Origin: Triplophysa rosa
Lineage: Eukaryota; Chordata; Actinopteri; Cypriniformes; Nemacheilidae
NCBI RefSeq assembly: GCF_024868665.1
Contig: NC_079896.1
Location: 26,660,714-26,724,713, forward strand
Length of the DNA: 64,000 nt
Reading direction: 5' to 3'
Positions 1-32,602 of this stretch are shown here, piece after piece. The notes under the pieces are model-generated. The model ran no database searches and was not told the origin of the DNA. It saw nothing but the letters and a program-made list of their open reading frames with translations. Every line of letters starts with the position of its first letter. Within the stretch, counting starts at the first letter, position 1. The translations under genes were made by a program, and so were the position numbers.

Positions 1-1051
1 ATGGCAGGGCAACTTCAGTTGCAGTGTAATCAAAACACAATTGTGGCTAGATCTAATGCGATTTCAGCATTGCAACTTTATATTTTCTGTTCTAAGTTCA
101 TTTATTGCCCAGGTAAATATTCCGAAGTATTATGTAAACTTGAAATTCGGCAGAAGCGTGTCCACAAGTGTGAATGGAGATGATGTGTTCACCTCTGTTC
201 CAAGCTGGTCAGACGGCATAGCTGTGGTAATGTCTAAAAGAGTCCCGGGCAAACGTTTCTCTGTTTTCATTGATGATGCGGCAGACATGACAACTCTCGT
301 CTCGTGTGCGAGTCATGTGACGTACTCGATCTAAAGATATTGACTACATTGAGACATCAACATTGTGGTAACATAACAGGAGAAATAATAAATGTAATAT
401 CACCTGCGGATCACAGTGGACTCGTGTGTGTGTGTGTATAAAAGTCTGTGGTCAGGAACCGCGTTACTGGCTTGTCTGTTATGTAACACTGGTTCGAGTT
501 TTTAAACTGGCCCAACACATTTCTTTTATTGCTGCTCGATGGTTTCCCCCTGGAAAAGGCAAACTGACTCATAAAAGCGAGGACAACATCGCACAAATCA
601 AATTCAGATTTCAATTGGCATTGTCTCCCTGCGGACGCACACCTCTTTTTATAGTCTGCTATTTAAGAGAGAGCGAGTATTGAAGAGAGATGTTTCTCGT
701 CGTCTGCAGACGTTGTTAAATCGATGGAAAACAGTCTGTCGTGCATGGCAGACTGTGGGAATTCAGCAGACCAATGTAAGCTAATTCATGCCGCTCCGTC
801 TGTCTGTCATCTTTTAACAAGTCCACTACTGAGGGAAGAAGACAAGGTGTCAGGGGCTCGTCAAGCGTGTCATGCATCTGCACCTGGCTGTGGGACGAAT
901 GCTTTCGTGTCCAGACTAACCTGTCTGTGTCTGTCTGAGATGAATCAGATCTCACAGTAAGCCGACAAGCAAGCAAGTCTGTGTATAGCTCAATTATTGC
1001 TAGACATCAGTGAGATTAAAGGGAGAGCAAATGGAAACATTTGCTTACGTG

Positions 1052-1290
1052 TCATGTGCGTCTCAGATATTTCTCCTGAGAAAAAGAGTCAGAAATGTCA
1101 CAAATGTGTCATTCATTATAGAGTTTGAGAAGAGATGTCAACAATGTGTCAAACTGAGCTCAGATTTGTCAAGTTTGCAATCGAATGCCAATATTATTGA
1201 AGATCTCAATATCAACTCAAACATTTCTCTTTAAATTTACCCCAATCCAGATTATTTTAGCTCGACAACCTACATTTATTTACACCTTAC
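1052..1290 (+). repeat. Interspersed repeat family A, copy 1
   Basis: This block shares long stretches with 14975-15240 and 48765-48990 on the same strand, and with 3520-3720 on the opposite strand. A shorter piece recurs at 12060-12220. The common core runs from a TTTGAGAAGAGATGTCAACA motif through a GAGCTCAGATTT motif to a CTCAAACATTTCTC motif. It has no open frame and no tRNA-like head. It is probably a small non-autonomous DNA transposon; the family name is not assigned. Confidence 0.7.
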
Positions 1291-1479
1291 ACAGGAGAAA
1301 CATTTGAGACCAAGTTACTTGCGTCCTGAGACACGGATGAGACTTAAGCAAAAGTTTCCATTTGATCTCCAATTACAGTAAACTCATTGATGTCTAGAAG
1401 AAATGATATGATGAGATATTAAAGAGATCTCATTTGTCATTTTTCTCTTATTTAAATTCTGTACACATTAGCTAAGCTA

Positions 1480-1862
1480 TCACTGCAAAAAAAAAACGTA
1501 ATTTTACACAGATTTTCCATGTAAAATGTGGAGGGGGAAAAAACTATATTTTACTGTTTTTTTACAGCACTTTTGAAATACGGTCAAAAAATGTAAAATT
1601 ACAAAAAGCCGCACATTTACAAGAAAACCGGGAAACCGTAATTTGACAGGGAAAATACGTTATTTTACAGTTTATTTCTGGCGCCCCAAAAATAACTTTA
1701 TTTTTTACAGTTATTTATTCAAAAACTGTACAATAACAGAAAGATTTAAAAGACAGCAAATTTACAAGAAAAACGGGGAAAACAATTTATTATATATCCT
1801 TATATCCTGTAATGTTACGGGGAAAAACATTTATTTTATGGTATATTTCTGTCGCTCTAGCT
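1480..1862 (+). repeat. Interspersed repeat family B, copy 1
   Basis: AT-rich repeat with many short TTTTACAG/CTGTAAAA-type motifs. It recurs at 6230-6800, where a second element has inserted into it (6428-6693). Shared landmarks are a GAAATACGGTCAAAA motif, a TTACAAGAAAA motif and a TTATATCCTGTA motif. It carries no coding capacity. This copy lacks the insertion and so serves as the empty-site reference for the other. Confidence 0.65.
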
Positions 1863-3519
1863 GAGTGTAGGTCTGTAGGTCTGTTTATCTTGTTTCCACA
1901 GGGGTCCTGTAAGGTCTTCTAGATCTTATGGGGGTCCACCACAAGCTTTGTGAGTTCAAGTCGATTAGTTTTGTAAACAAAATTCAATTCAAAGTTCAGG
2001 TGCAGGCAGTCTAGCGGTAACACGTGCATTCGTGAGGTTGGTTCTTTATTTATAAGAAAGTGTCGTTTTAACCTGAGTGAAATTTGCCGTGACCCTCAGG
2101 GTGTGTCTGAGATGTGTCATTAAAGAAAAATTCAATCTCTTGTGACGGGCCGTTTAATACAGAGGGTTCTGAACCGTGACTATTCAAAATAATCTTGTTT
2201 TAAATCATGACTTCATGTTTAATAGTGTTCAGAAATATTTGGGCCATGCAGAGACTGATTTGTGTGGACAGAATATGAAAGAATGGTTTTGTTTTGTGTT
2301 GTTATAGTGTCCCTTCTCATCTACACAGACTGCGGTGCGGCCCATCTGGATGACAGCTGTGCCATTTGCTAGAAACACAACCGAGAAAAAAAACGACTGT
2401 AAAAAGTAGCGTTTTGGCTCAGAGAACGTTGAGTCTTTGATGTTTTAATTGAAGTATACAATTGTTTTAAAAGAGCCATTTTGTTACAGTCATACCAAGA
2501 CAGTTTTGTATGTACAGTATGTAGACATGATCCCTATGAAGTATTTGTACCACACAGAAAAATGTACTGACTTTGAAGCACTTTTAAAGAAAATCATCTC
2601 ATACACAACAGTTGTTACGTTTCAAATTCTAAAATATTTTACTAAATAAATTGGAGGAAAGTAATATAGCACGCCTTTTCTAGAGGTTAGAAAAGAAATC
2701 TGTCATCATTTATTCTTCATTTGGTATTTTGTGATCTGTGCATTGAGGTGTGCATTACATGTGTCCCAAAGTAACACTACTGTAAATCATCTCAATTCCA
2801 CCAGCGGTATAAAACTGAGTTGTTAAAGCATTTTTAAAGCCCCATCTGATCTCAATTAGCTGTGGAAAGTAAGAAAATAAAATATTCAGACGACGCTGCA
2901 CAAAAAAAGTGGATTTTCATCCCTTTGCTTGTTTCATTAAACACATTCTTGTTCTTTGTGGAGAAACACCCATAAAGGGCCGCCGCTCACCCATCGGTCC
3001 TGCGAAAATATTTTTCGCCAAAATACACCAATAAACATTAAGCCGTGTTTGTGTAGCATGAGTCCGCACCGCGAATTATGTCATAAATGAATGAATGTAC
3101 GTCACTGATGGGGTGAGTAGGTGGTATTCTCCATTAGATTAGAGAACAGGCTCCAGTGAGCCGTCTGCGGGCCGAGCCCACGGATTTCCACAAGCTTCTA
3201 TTTTGAAGCGAGAGGGCCTGCTTATAGTTTGTAAAAAGCCACAACATCCCATTAAGAACGGCTGGAGTAATTGAACAATGTTTACTCAAAGACAGAGTCC
3301 TGCGACAGCGTACGTTCTCGTGTAGCTTGCTGTACTCTGGTTTGAGTCTTGACCACAGTTTTGCTTCTGGCCTTTGATCTCCAGTTGAGAGACGCTGGTC
3401 TATATGACACGCTGATGCATCATCTTCGACATGCTGTTTACATCTGTGGACATGCACCCAAAATCAGAGAAGTTTGAATAAAAATGACAAGATGATAGAG
3501 AATAATATTTGGGGAAATG

Positions 3520-3720
3520 ATTTGATTTCAGTTCTCGGTTGTGTTTCTGATGTTTCTCCTAAAACTTGCTTAGAGATATAAAGTGAACGTAGGAGGTCAA
3601 ATCATCTGGATTTGAGTGAATTTGATGAGAAATGTTTGAGCTGATATTGAGATCTTCAATCATATTGACTTTTGATTGCAGACTTGACAAATGTGAGCTC
3701 GGTTGTAAATGAACTCAGAA
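3520..3720 (-). repeat. Interspersed repeat family A, inverted copy
   Basis: The reverse complement of this block matches the core of the repeat at 1052-1290 and 14975-15240, including the GAGCTCA and CTCAAACATTTCTC segments in inverted orientation. No coding potential. Confidence 0.6.
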
Positions 3721-4637
3721 TAAATGAAAGAATTCTCGTTTTTGGGTGAAGTGTCTTTATAAGTTGCTCAAGAATCTGGAGGAGTGTTTCTGTCTCTGAT
3801 ATTGAGGTGTTGTTGTATTTGATTGGCATGCACGCCGACATAATTACACGGTGCAACAAAGTGTGTAAACTAAGACACATTTCCATTTCACCAACCTGTA
3901 ATCAAGCGTGTGACTTAAGAGATGAAAATCTTGACGTGTGCATTTCCGGTGAGAGCAAACGATCATCTCATCCAGAGCAATCCAGAAGGACGAAACCTTC
4001 ATTTATAGCGTCTGCAATTTAGCAAGCGATTGCTCTTCCTCTTGTGGTGTTTATTCAGCAAAAACCTCTCATGTCATTTAATGCTGTTGATAGATTAGTG
4101 CGACATATATTTTCTAGCATGATCTTTTTTGTAGAAATCCCCTGAATTAAAACTTATAAAAGACCCGCGTGTTTTATATAGATTTAACCTAAATGGAGAT
4201 TATACGAAGACCTTTATTAATGTAGATTCATTTGTCAGACAAGCTTGACTCTTGATCCCTCCTGAATGTTGTGAAGGGGCAGATGACACATCGGGGGGAG
4301 AGGGAGGGAAGAGTGTGGCAAAAAACTGCACGAGGCATAATTGCACGCGTAAGCTGACACATCTGGATTTGCCACTCCTTGGCTCTTTGCCACAGGCTTT
4401 ACATGACAGTGCTTCAAAAATAAAAAGAGAAAGAAACATATTTTCTTACTTCCTACCATAAGCTGCGTCTTAATGAGTTTGGCACCTCCGTGGCCAGTGC
4501 TATATTAATCTCTGCTGGAGAGAGTGCGCTGAAAAAAATGACACGATTGTTTTCTCTAGACGCTTTTCCCTTCAGAGTAAATGAGAGAGAGAGAAAGAAG
4601 AGAGATGCTTGTAGAAATGAAATTGAGGTCGATGCTC

Positions 4638-4912
4638 TAGGTCAGGGGTTTTCAAACTTATTCATGCCAAAGACTCCCGAAAATGATGACCCTTTTGCGA
4701 GGACCCCCTTTCTAAAATGCATATCCATTTTTTGTATAAAGAAGCATTTAAACTGTTATCAGTGTATATTATTATGACAAAGTGTTTATTATAAAGATAA
4801 TGTAGAAATTAAACTGCAATAATTTCTTAAACAGTTTCTTAGGACCCCTTAGAGCATTCTGGAGGCCCCCCGGGGGTCCCCGGACCTCAGTTTGAAAACG
4901 CCTGCTCGAGGT
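4638..4912. repeat. Fold-back element, TTTTCAAAC termini
   Basis: The left end reads GGTCAGGGGTTTTCAAACTT and the right end is an imperfect inverted match ending near CAGTTTGAAAACGCCTG. The interior carries runs of C or G that read as GACCCCC and GGGGGTCC. The same type of element, with TTCTCAAAC-like ends, occurs at 15943-16233 and 44305-44527. Non-coding. Confidence 0.55.
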
Positions 4913-6229
4913 GAATAGTCTTTCTTTCTATCTTACTGAGTTACTTACTTTCTAGTAGCTGAATACGTATAAATAAGTGATCAAAGAAAAGGTTTAAAAT
5001 CTACGAACAAATTGAACACGATAGGCCATCAACATAAAATCTTCTGCCAAAAACTCACTCATGATCTTGATGAAAGATGCTTTTTTAACCGAGACCTCAA
5101 AACTTCAAAAACAGAACATATTTGATACAGGTCTCATCTACATTCAGGAGACGTTTGCCACCCCCAGATTCCATCTGGCAAGTATCTGGAGTGTAGTCTG
5201 GGTTTATTTTTGGTCTCCTGATTATTTTTAGCTTCCCACTCAATACCACAGACGGGTTATATAACATGAAGTCATGATGATCTGTGCGTTCTGCCGGTGA
5301 GTTCCGGATGTGATGCACGTGATCTCCACATGTACTGTAGTGTTCATCAGATAATGGACTGCGGGATACGGTTTGACCCCACCCCATGACATAAAAACAT
5401 AATAACACTTGAACGTGTGCTTCCAAGTCTGTTATTTGGTCGTCTGGTCTTGATTAACCAAAACAAAAGTGGGATGAGAATCTCTGACAGCTGTTTGCTC
5501 TCTCTCAACCCTGAGCTACCGTCATGTCGTTGTCGTGCAATAGTGCTGTGTGGTGTCTCACTTCTCGACATTTGCGTTTATTTACTGCCATAAGTGTTTT
5601 CCTCCAAACTATCGCCAGAATCAGACAGTCGATGATGCTTCCAGTCCGTTTGCCAAACCTCTGGTGGACTGATGGTTGACCAGGAAGAATGCATCTATTC
5701 ATCTCTGTGTTTAGTCGCTCTGACAGTATAATGCTACGTTTCTGCACTTTGGGCTTTTCTATAGGTGGTCTGGTCACGTATGAGTCCACAATTGAAAAGC
5801 GAGCGTGCAAATTTCGTAAACATGATTGCGAGCAGAATGCTATTTAAAACCAGATTAAACAGATGTCTCTAATCTTACAGCTTTTTCTGTTCACCTGACT
5901 ACAATATCACATCGCTTCGTAATGTCTTTTAAAAATCAATGTAAGATCAGGCCTTCTTTGCTTTGGTCATTTGTTGTTTGATTTGTGATGAAAGCTAGGA
6001 AAAATGGCAACGTCCCTTCAGAGGTCATGTATGATTTACAGAACCTTCTGTTCATTAGAAATTATTTTTGAGGAAAGTGGAAACGTGACATTTATTCACT
6101 GGGAATTACAAATACAAGAGAAACAGGGGCTAAAGCGCTAACATTAAAGCTGCAATCTGTCACTTTTTTGCTAAAATCTTCTTACTTTGCCCTGATTCAC
6201 AACGGTAAGCTTTAAATCATTATTAATAC

Positions 6230-6800
6230 GCTGTAGAATAAATGACACAGTATACTCCGTAAAAGAACGTAATTTAAAAGAACGCTTCTGTTATTTTCCA
6301 CGTAAAACTAAAACAAAAATACTTTAACTGGTTTTTACAGATTTCTTTGGACTTTTGAAATACGGTCAAAACGGTAAAATTACAGAAAAAGACAGCAAAT
6401 TACAAGAAAACAGGGAGAGGGGATGGGCTAGTTGCACAAGATGGTGCCAGTGAGGTTTTGCGACGCCAGGTTCGGCAAACTCATTTCTGGTCGTATAACA
6501 CGATTGTTTAGGCTTAGCAATGTAAAGAGGATCTGTCATATCGCTGATATATAACTTTCTACCTTTTCAGCAAAAAAACACTCATATTTGCCAGCCAAAA
6601 ATCCTCCTTTTCCAATACAGTGTTATAAGACCGGAAATGACTTTGCCGACTCTCTCGTCCCAAAAGCTCACCGGCACCATCTTTTGCAACTAGCGAATTT
6701 ATTATACATCCTTATATCCTGTATTTTTACAAGAAAAAAATATTTGACGGTATATTTCTGTTCCAACTGACAGAAAATTTCCGCTCTTTTACTGAATTTT
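6230..6800 (+). repeat. Interspersed repeat family B, interrupted copy
   Basis: Same family as 1480-1862, matched on both sides of an internal insertion. The left part shares the GAAATACGGTCAAAA motif and the right part shares the TTATTATA..CCTTATATCCTGTA stretch. The two halves are separated by the 6428-6693 element. Confidence 0.6.
6428..6693. mobile_element. Small inverted-repeat transposon nested in family B repeat
   Basis: The ends are inverted repeats: CTAGTTGCACAAGATGGTGCC on the left (first base 6428) against GGCACCATCTTTTGCAACTAG on the right (last base 6693), one mismatch apart in the outer arms. The 266-bp body has no open frame, so it is a non-autonomous (MITE-like) element. The uninterrupted relative at 1480-1862 shows the pre-insertion structure. 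The superfamily is not assigned because no clean target duplication is visible. Confidence 0.7.
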
Positions 6801-7764
6801 TTTACAGCACACGTCTCTCACACACTGACTGGTCACTGAGAGCACTTGTGGGTAAGTTCGTCCGTCCATCGTTTCTTTTTCCATGCCTTTACAGAAGCTC
6901 CTCGGCTGAGGTCCACCTAATACTTTCCAGTCTTTCTGAAGAAGTGATGTTACTTCATAACAGACTACTGAGAGCTTCAAAAGACACAGACATAATATCA
7001 GTCTGAGCGTCTGCTTAACTTCTGCCCGTCTCGTAACACAAATGCATCAGTGTGTTAGTGTTTGATGGGTGTGTGTGAGAGTCTGTCTATATGAATGTGA
7101 GAATGCATCTTCTTCACCTGTCTGATGTGCTTCAGTCGCCTGCGCAGACGACGTCTTAAAGACATGTTTTGCAGGGTCTTCTGCCACATGTGAGAAAGGT
7201 TAGAGGTTCTGCTTGAGGATCCGTATCTAACATTGGATATTGATTATTGACCACATTACCAAAACTGTTTTTATATAGAAAAACGCCATGTGGGCTTTTT
7301 CAACACTGTCCAATAGCGGGTGACCTGAGTTATCTACTAAAAAGCCGTTAATGTCAATAAAAAGCTTAAAATGTACATACACGATGAATCAAGACAAACA
7401 AACTCGTGTTTGATGCTGACTCTTCATGTGTAGTTTTGTTCATGGCTTCTGGAGATTTTACAGAACGACAGATGAATTTGTAATACGATAATAAGATTGT
7501 AAAATGTACAGCCTTTAATGTCAACAACACAAGATGTGGGCTCTCTCTTTTAAAGTAAATGAGTAGACCACTTCTCAAGATGTAAACACTGGTCCACCTT
7601 GATTCGGTTTTAAATGTTTTGTTGGTTATATTTTGTTCAAAGGTTTGTGTAGTGTTAAAAAACTGAAACAGGAAGTTCTTCTGGACCAGTGTTGTTTACG
7701 TTAACAATGATAGGAATAAATGTATTGCATGCTGTCCACCAGTTCCGAATGCTTTGCTTCGTGT

Positions 7765-8010
7765 TTACCCAGCTTACAAAAAAATGCCCTTGAATGTTTT
7801 GCAAACATTCTGAATGTTATCTTGTAAACAGTCCGCTGACTATATAAGAATGTTTTTATATGAACGTTTTTGTAACGTTTATAGAACATTTAGCCCTGGC
7901 ATAACTGTATTGATAAAATGCTGCAAGAACCTTTCTTGATATCTTTGAGAGACCCTTAAGAGAATGTTTAGAGAACCGTTAACCAATGTTCTGATCATGT
8001 TTTCTGTTAG
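7765..8010 (+). repeat. Interspersed repeat family C (AACGTT-rich), copy 1
   Basis: AT-rich block with repeated GAACGTTTTTG, ATGTTATCTTG and AGAACC motifs. Related blocks are at 14018-14170 (abcc6 intron 4) and 28450-28690 (abcc6 intron 30). No coding capacity. The family is not named. Confidence 0.5.
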
Positions 8011-8397
8011 CTGGGCAACAATATGGTCTGGTAGGATTTGTAGGTTCAATCTTCATGATGAATTGTGTCCTAAAGCGAGACACCGTAGATATAGTCTGGA
8101 CAGTCCTGACATACCTCAGTGTGGAGGTGCTTGGTCGTGTCTGATCTGTTTCTCAGGTACATGCGAGAAAAGTGAAAAATAGCACGTCCATAAAGACAAA
8201 CAAACACCGGCGAGGTGCTACTAGAAGCACTTTCTGTATTTGGATCAAGGTGGGGGGGTAGTGTTTTGTGAGGGGCTACGGTGGAGCAGAGAGGAGGGTG
8301 GGGATATTTTTCGGGTGGCGTTACGGAGCACAAACCATAGTGCTGTTTTGATAAAGACGTACGTGGGAGTCTGGGAACGAGAGGGATAAATAAAGAG

Positions 8398-8400
<3 letters not shown>

Positions 8401-8451
<51 letters not shown>
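8401..8451 (+). repeat. (GA)25 microsatellite upstream of abcc6
   Basis: Perfect GA dinucleotide run ending 210 bases before the abcc6 start codon, so it lies in or just before the 5' UTR. Purine-only tracts like this can bind GAGA-type factors or form triplex DNA; that role is inferred, not shown. Confidence 0.95.
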
Positions 8452-8453
<2 letters not shown>

Positions 8454-8661
8454 GAAGGAAGTGGGTTGGGAGGAGAGAGTGAATATAACCACCCACCTAA
8501 ACGTCTGTCAGACCGGTGGTCAAAAAGCAGACACTTGTAGAAGAGGCAAAGACTGACAGAGCAGTAAAAAGAGTGTGAAACGAGAGATTTCAGGACGGAG
8601 AGAGAGTTTGACATTGAGAAGAGAACACGGATACACATCAGCCTCAGGACCAGACGGGTGA

Positions 8662-28860
<20,199 letters not shown>

Positions 28861-29937
28861 GCGCGTGCGCTGCCGTTGACTGTCCTCTGGCGCCCCCGTG
28901 AGGCGAGAGCGAAGAATGTGATGATCTCAGTGCAGTGCACTCACATGAGAACATATCGGACAACTGGTGCTTCACATGGGGATAAAAAATAACCGAAGAC
29001 TTGAAGTATTGGTTCCCACACACCAGCAAATAAAGACATTTTAAGCTAATACGTAAACACAGATTTACGGCCTTCATCAAGGGCACAAAAAAATCATTCT
29101 CTCAGAAGATACAGACTGGTGCTTTCTACTTGCTTTCTTTGGTTATAGAATAGAAAGGTGTAGCTGACGGACCTGACCTGTAAATTTCCCATCTAACACA
29201 CACAAGAAAAACGTGTTTGTTCTGCCTGTCTGTCAGCATCTTTGAATGTGAAAAATACATTTGGTTTGAGAGGAAAATTGATGATTCTATAAACTCTAGT
29301 AGTTGTACATAATTCTCTTCAGACAGTCAATTACTGGGATTGTTTGAGAGAAATGTTTACCAACATACTTGACCTGAAATTCCCTGGAAAATACCAGACA
29401 GCCTTTCAGACACTAATTAAAGTTTTACAAGAGAAGAGAAAAACACTGCATTCACCCAAATAGGTGGTGATGCTTGTTCCTTTCAGCCAAAGTAAACATG
29501 TAAAATGAGCAATAACAGCTGGATGAAAGAACATGTACACATTATACAATACTGTCATACTGCTGAATTATTCCGATTTTGTATATAAAGAAAATATTGT
29601 TCTCATCACCGTTCTGAAGGCAAGAGTTTTATTTAGCGGTTCTGCCCTTCAGGTGTTTTTGTATAAACACACTTTACAAGTGGACATGAAAAGAAGTAAC
29701 TGCGTGCCTTTGTGACTTCAAAAATTTATTTATACGTTTTCTATTTAATCTTTGACACTTAATTGTTTGTATGTTTCTACATGTACGTTTATAATTGTAT
29801 AAAGAAAATCTCGTAAAGAATTCATCATTGTGCTTACATCAGGCCCTAAGATGTCACAAAATAACTACCAAACAAACATCATACACACGGCCCAGACATG
29901 ACAAGATCATCTGCAAAAAACTGAGTACCAAACTATA
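28861..29937. other. abcc6 3' UTR and convergent spacer
   Basis: Begins directly after the abcc6 stop. The abcc6 transcript probably ends just after the AATAAA at 29029-29034. The rest is AT-rich DNA with no exon. A TTTATTTATA stretch near 29727 could serve as a distal poly(A) signal for the opposite-strand sumo3 gene. Confidence 0.6.
29029..29034 (+). other. abcc6: Poly(A) signal AATAAA, abcc6
   Basis: Canonical hexamer 169 bases after the stop codon on the coding strand, the first one downstream. Would give a short 3' UTR of about 190 bases. Cleavage site not determinable. Confidence 0.65.
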
Positions 29938-29943
29938 TTTATT
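29938..29943 (-). other. sumo3: Poly(A) signal AATAAA, sumo3
   Basis: TTTATT on the plus strand, so AATAAA on the sumo3 strand, about 940 bases after the sumo3 stop codon. Long 3' UTRs are usual for SUMO2/3 genes. A second candidate is near 29727. Confidence 0.5.
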
Positions 29944-30880
29944 GTTTACAGTAGTAAAGGACAACAAAAAATGTACAAATCAGTACAGAAGGATGCCAAC
30001 ATCTGGAAATCTTTTAAGTCGACCTTTAAAAGCCTCTCTGGTGGGCTAGAGATGTTTTAAAGAGATTACACCAGGCCTTACGAGAGACGAACAACATCTC
30101 CGCTACAAAGCCGGAAAAGATTCCCTTTAGTTTTACTTCAAGACCTGGCAACAGTTTGGGGGTGATTTAAAAAATAAAACAAACAGACATTGGTATTCTT
30201 ACATCCTTCGCGCCTACTCAAGCGAGACACGAGGAAATGAGAATAGTAGGTGGATTTTTCTACACACATTTAAAAGTATAAACTAGTGGGGTATAGCGTT
30301 GTCTAAATGCTCTAACTGGAGTACCTTTGGGGTTTGGTCCAGAAGGTGTCATTAGAAATTGTGTCATGAAGTCAAGTCTCTTAAACGGCCAATAAGAATA
30401 GACCCCACCCCAAGCCCACCCATGCAGTGAGAAGCAGCCTCGTTAAAAAGGCAGATGAATACAACACTGGTTGAATATTTCTACAACATACAAAGAGAAT
30501 CAGAGTTGAAACAGCCCTACTTAAAGCTCTCAAGGATTGGAGAAAAAGAAAACAGCTTCCCCTTCGTTTAAAAGGGCAAAGTAACTATGGGGGTCAACTG
30601 TTGCCGGTTTGATCAGCCGGTGGGTTTGTGAATCAGCGATCATTGCGAAGCTCGCGGACGATCAACTGCACCCTCCGGCAGCCATCTTGAGTTTCCCCGC
30701 CACAGTATCCGTCTAATTCATGAGTATAAATATTGAGTACTGAAAACACGCTGTGATGCCCACTCGAGGAAAGCTAAAGCTGACAAGAGAATTGAAGAGA
30801 GGGGGTGGAATAATGGGAAAGCATTCGAATGAAAACAACATGAGGAATAAAATAGATAAGTGTGGGGTCTGGGTGGTGTT

Positions 30881-32602
30881 TTAGCAGACGCCCCCAGTTT
30901 GTTGCTGAAATACATCAATTGTGTCCTCGTCCTCCATCTCCAACTGTTACACACAAATGAGAAAACCTGGTCAGTAATCATATTGCATGAAAACACTAGA
31001 CTTTCAGATGGATTGTTCATCTTTCTATCAAAAACATGAACTTGTATCAAGTAAAGTAATACATAATCATCAAAATTCAGATCATCAGATTGTAAAACAG
31101 AGATAACGTTAAGATGTTTATAACCAAGTGTCGGGAGAACTTTTTATTGATTTTACCTGCGCCGGTGTGTCTGTTTCGTTTATGGGCTGTCCATCAAACC
31201 TGAATCTAATCTGTCTTATTGACAATCCCTGAAAGTAAAGCAGTATTTTCATCAGTCCAAAACATCCAAGAAAGTCTTTTAATTTAAATGGAAGTGAGAA
31301 AAAAAATACACGGATTAAGAGAAGTGATTACAAACATTTAGCCTATTGTGTGATTTGACTGCCATTAAAAACATCACTTTAAAAACATGTGATACTTGCT
31401 CTCGATCTGAATGGCCAGATCACACTGTAGTTACACTATTTACCATGTTTCTTACCACACACACGTTTATCTAATCATCTGAAAGCATCTTACCTGTCTC
31501 TCACAATAAGCTTTCATTAATTTGCTGAGGGGCGTGTGCCTTTTAATTTTAAACTGGACCACTGAGCCATCCTGTCCCGCCACCTTCAGATTGATGTGGT
31601 CGTTCTCGGTCTTCACTCCTTCCTAAAATCACAAATAATAAGCATGTTAGTGCATGTATGACATGTGAAGAGAGATTAAACCGTGCAGCCCTAATGCAAC
31701 CTAAAATTAGCCATGGTTTGACTACAATAAGGAAGCAACGTTTAACCAGGATATTTGTAGGAAAGCTAAACTACAGTATACATAATCCATCAAAATCCAC
31801 GCCTACTACACTTTTACTCTAGAAAAAACCTGCTTTCTTTTCCTGACAGAGGCCCCTGGCACACATTTGTACTGTTGGAAAGTCCAGTAGATGCTAAAAG
31901 TTTACTTCACGCGAACGATTCAGTCCAGAATCACAATAAAACGTGCAACAAGACACGAAAGCCGAATGTAAAAACGCAGGTTCGAGGCTTTACGTTCACA
32001 GCGGCCGGTGGAGCGGAATACTCGCCGCCTTGTCAAACACCGCTGTGGCTCTTGTGCGCCATTTTTAAGCATCTGGCGCAGCGATGGGTCACTCAAACTA
32101 CACACCGACACAAACAAAACTTTTTGGACGAATTTCTTTCAACAAAGTCAAAACACGATTTGGCCGTCGTGTTTACCGCACAAATAGAGAATGATCGCTG
32201 CCTTGCGTGAGGTTTTTTTCTCTTACGCAAATGGCGTAGCGCGGCCGCTCCGGATCTCACAAAGGAAAAACCCGCAAACGCCGAATTACGCCGGGGAAAA
32301 AAGCGCGGTGAGCACACAACAATGGCGTACTTTGAATGAACCACCGCTTTACCGGCCATCAACAACACGAAATCTTACGAACATTCACCGCAGAAATGAA
32401 AACGGACGGAGTGTGAATGTAAAAAAAGACGATGATTGCTCGCCGACCGCCTTTCTCCCGCACAAATGCGCAATCTGACTATCACCTCAAAGCTGCGCAA
32501 AACGAAGCCGAACTCGGCCGCAATCTGCTCACGTTAAACCACATTTTAAACATATAGTTCCGTTATAAAACGGCTGCTCACCTTGGGCTTGTCTTCGGAC
32601 AT
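30881..32602 (-). CDS. sumo3: SUMO3-type ubiquitin-like modifier, complete, 4 exons
   Basis: Exons in order: 32582-32602, 31494-31622, 31157-31228, 30881-30943; 285 nt, 94 residues, all GT-AG. The protein starts MSEDKPK (SUMO3-like; SUMO2 starts MADEKPK) and keeps the beta-grasp core, e.g. [24 protein letters not shown] and [10 protein letters not shown]. The chain-forming consensus V-K-T-E around Lys11 is present, so the protein should form poly-SUMO chains. It ends [12 protein letters not shown] cleavage after Gly-Gly would remove only Val-Cys, giving the mature di-glycine for conjugation through E1 SAE1/SAE2 and E2 UBC9. Human SUMO3 has a longer tail (11 residues), so the tail is SUMO2-like in length. 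SUMO2 is the alternative; the start and the linkage to PTTG1IP favour SUMO3. Not a retrocopy, since all introns are present. Confidence 0.93.

Larger units (their letters stand above)
1..8661. other. Intergenic region upstream of abcc6, no gene recognised
   Basis: I read both strands and found no exon with a recognisable protein family, no splice-bounded coding block and no RNA gene. The open frames here are short and have no protein-like composition. The region is made of interspersed repeats listed separately (1052-1290, 1480-1862, 3520-3720, 4638-4912, 6230-6800, 7765-8010) plus AT-rich unique DNA. The last 300 bases before 8662 must hold the abcc6 promoter and 5' UTR. No TATA box or other core element could be assigned with confidence. 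Confidence 0.7.

Noticed and set aside
2000..2050. tRNA-like A-box sequence (possible SINE head)
   Set aside because: A TAGCGGTAACACGTGC-like stretch resembles an A box, but no B box follows at the right distance and no tail repeat is visible.
31875..32478. Several open frames in the GC-rich block
   Set aside because: Chance frames caused by the scarcity of stop codons in the CpG island; overlapping on both strands and lacking family similarity.
30881..32602. SUMO gene as a processed retrocopy
   Set aside because: Three introns with GT-AG ends, correct phases and a CpG-island promoter show an ordinary gene.
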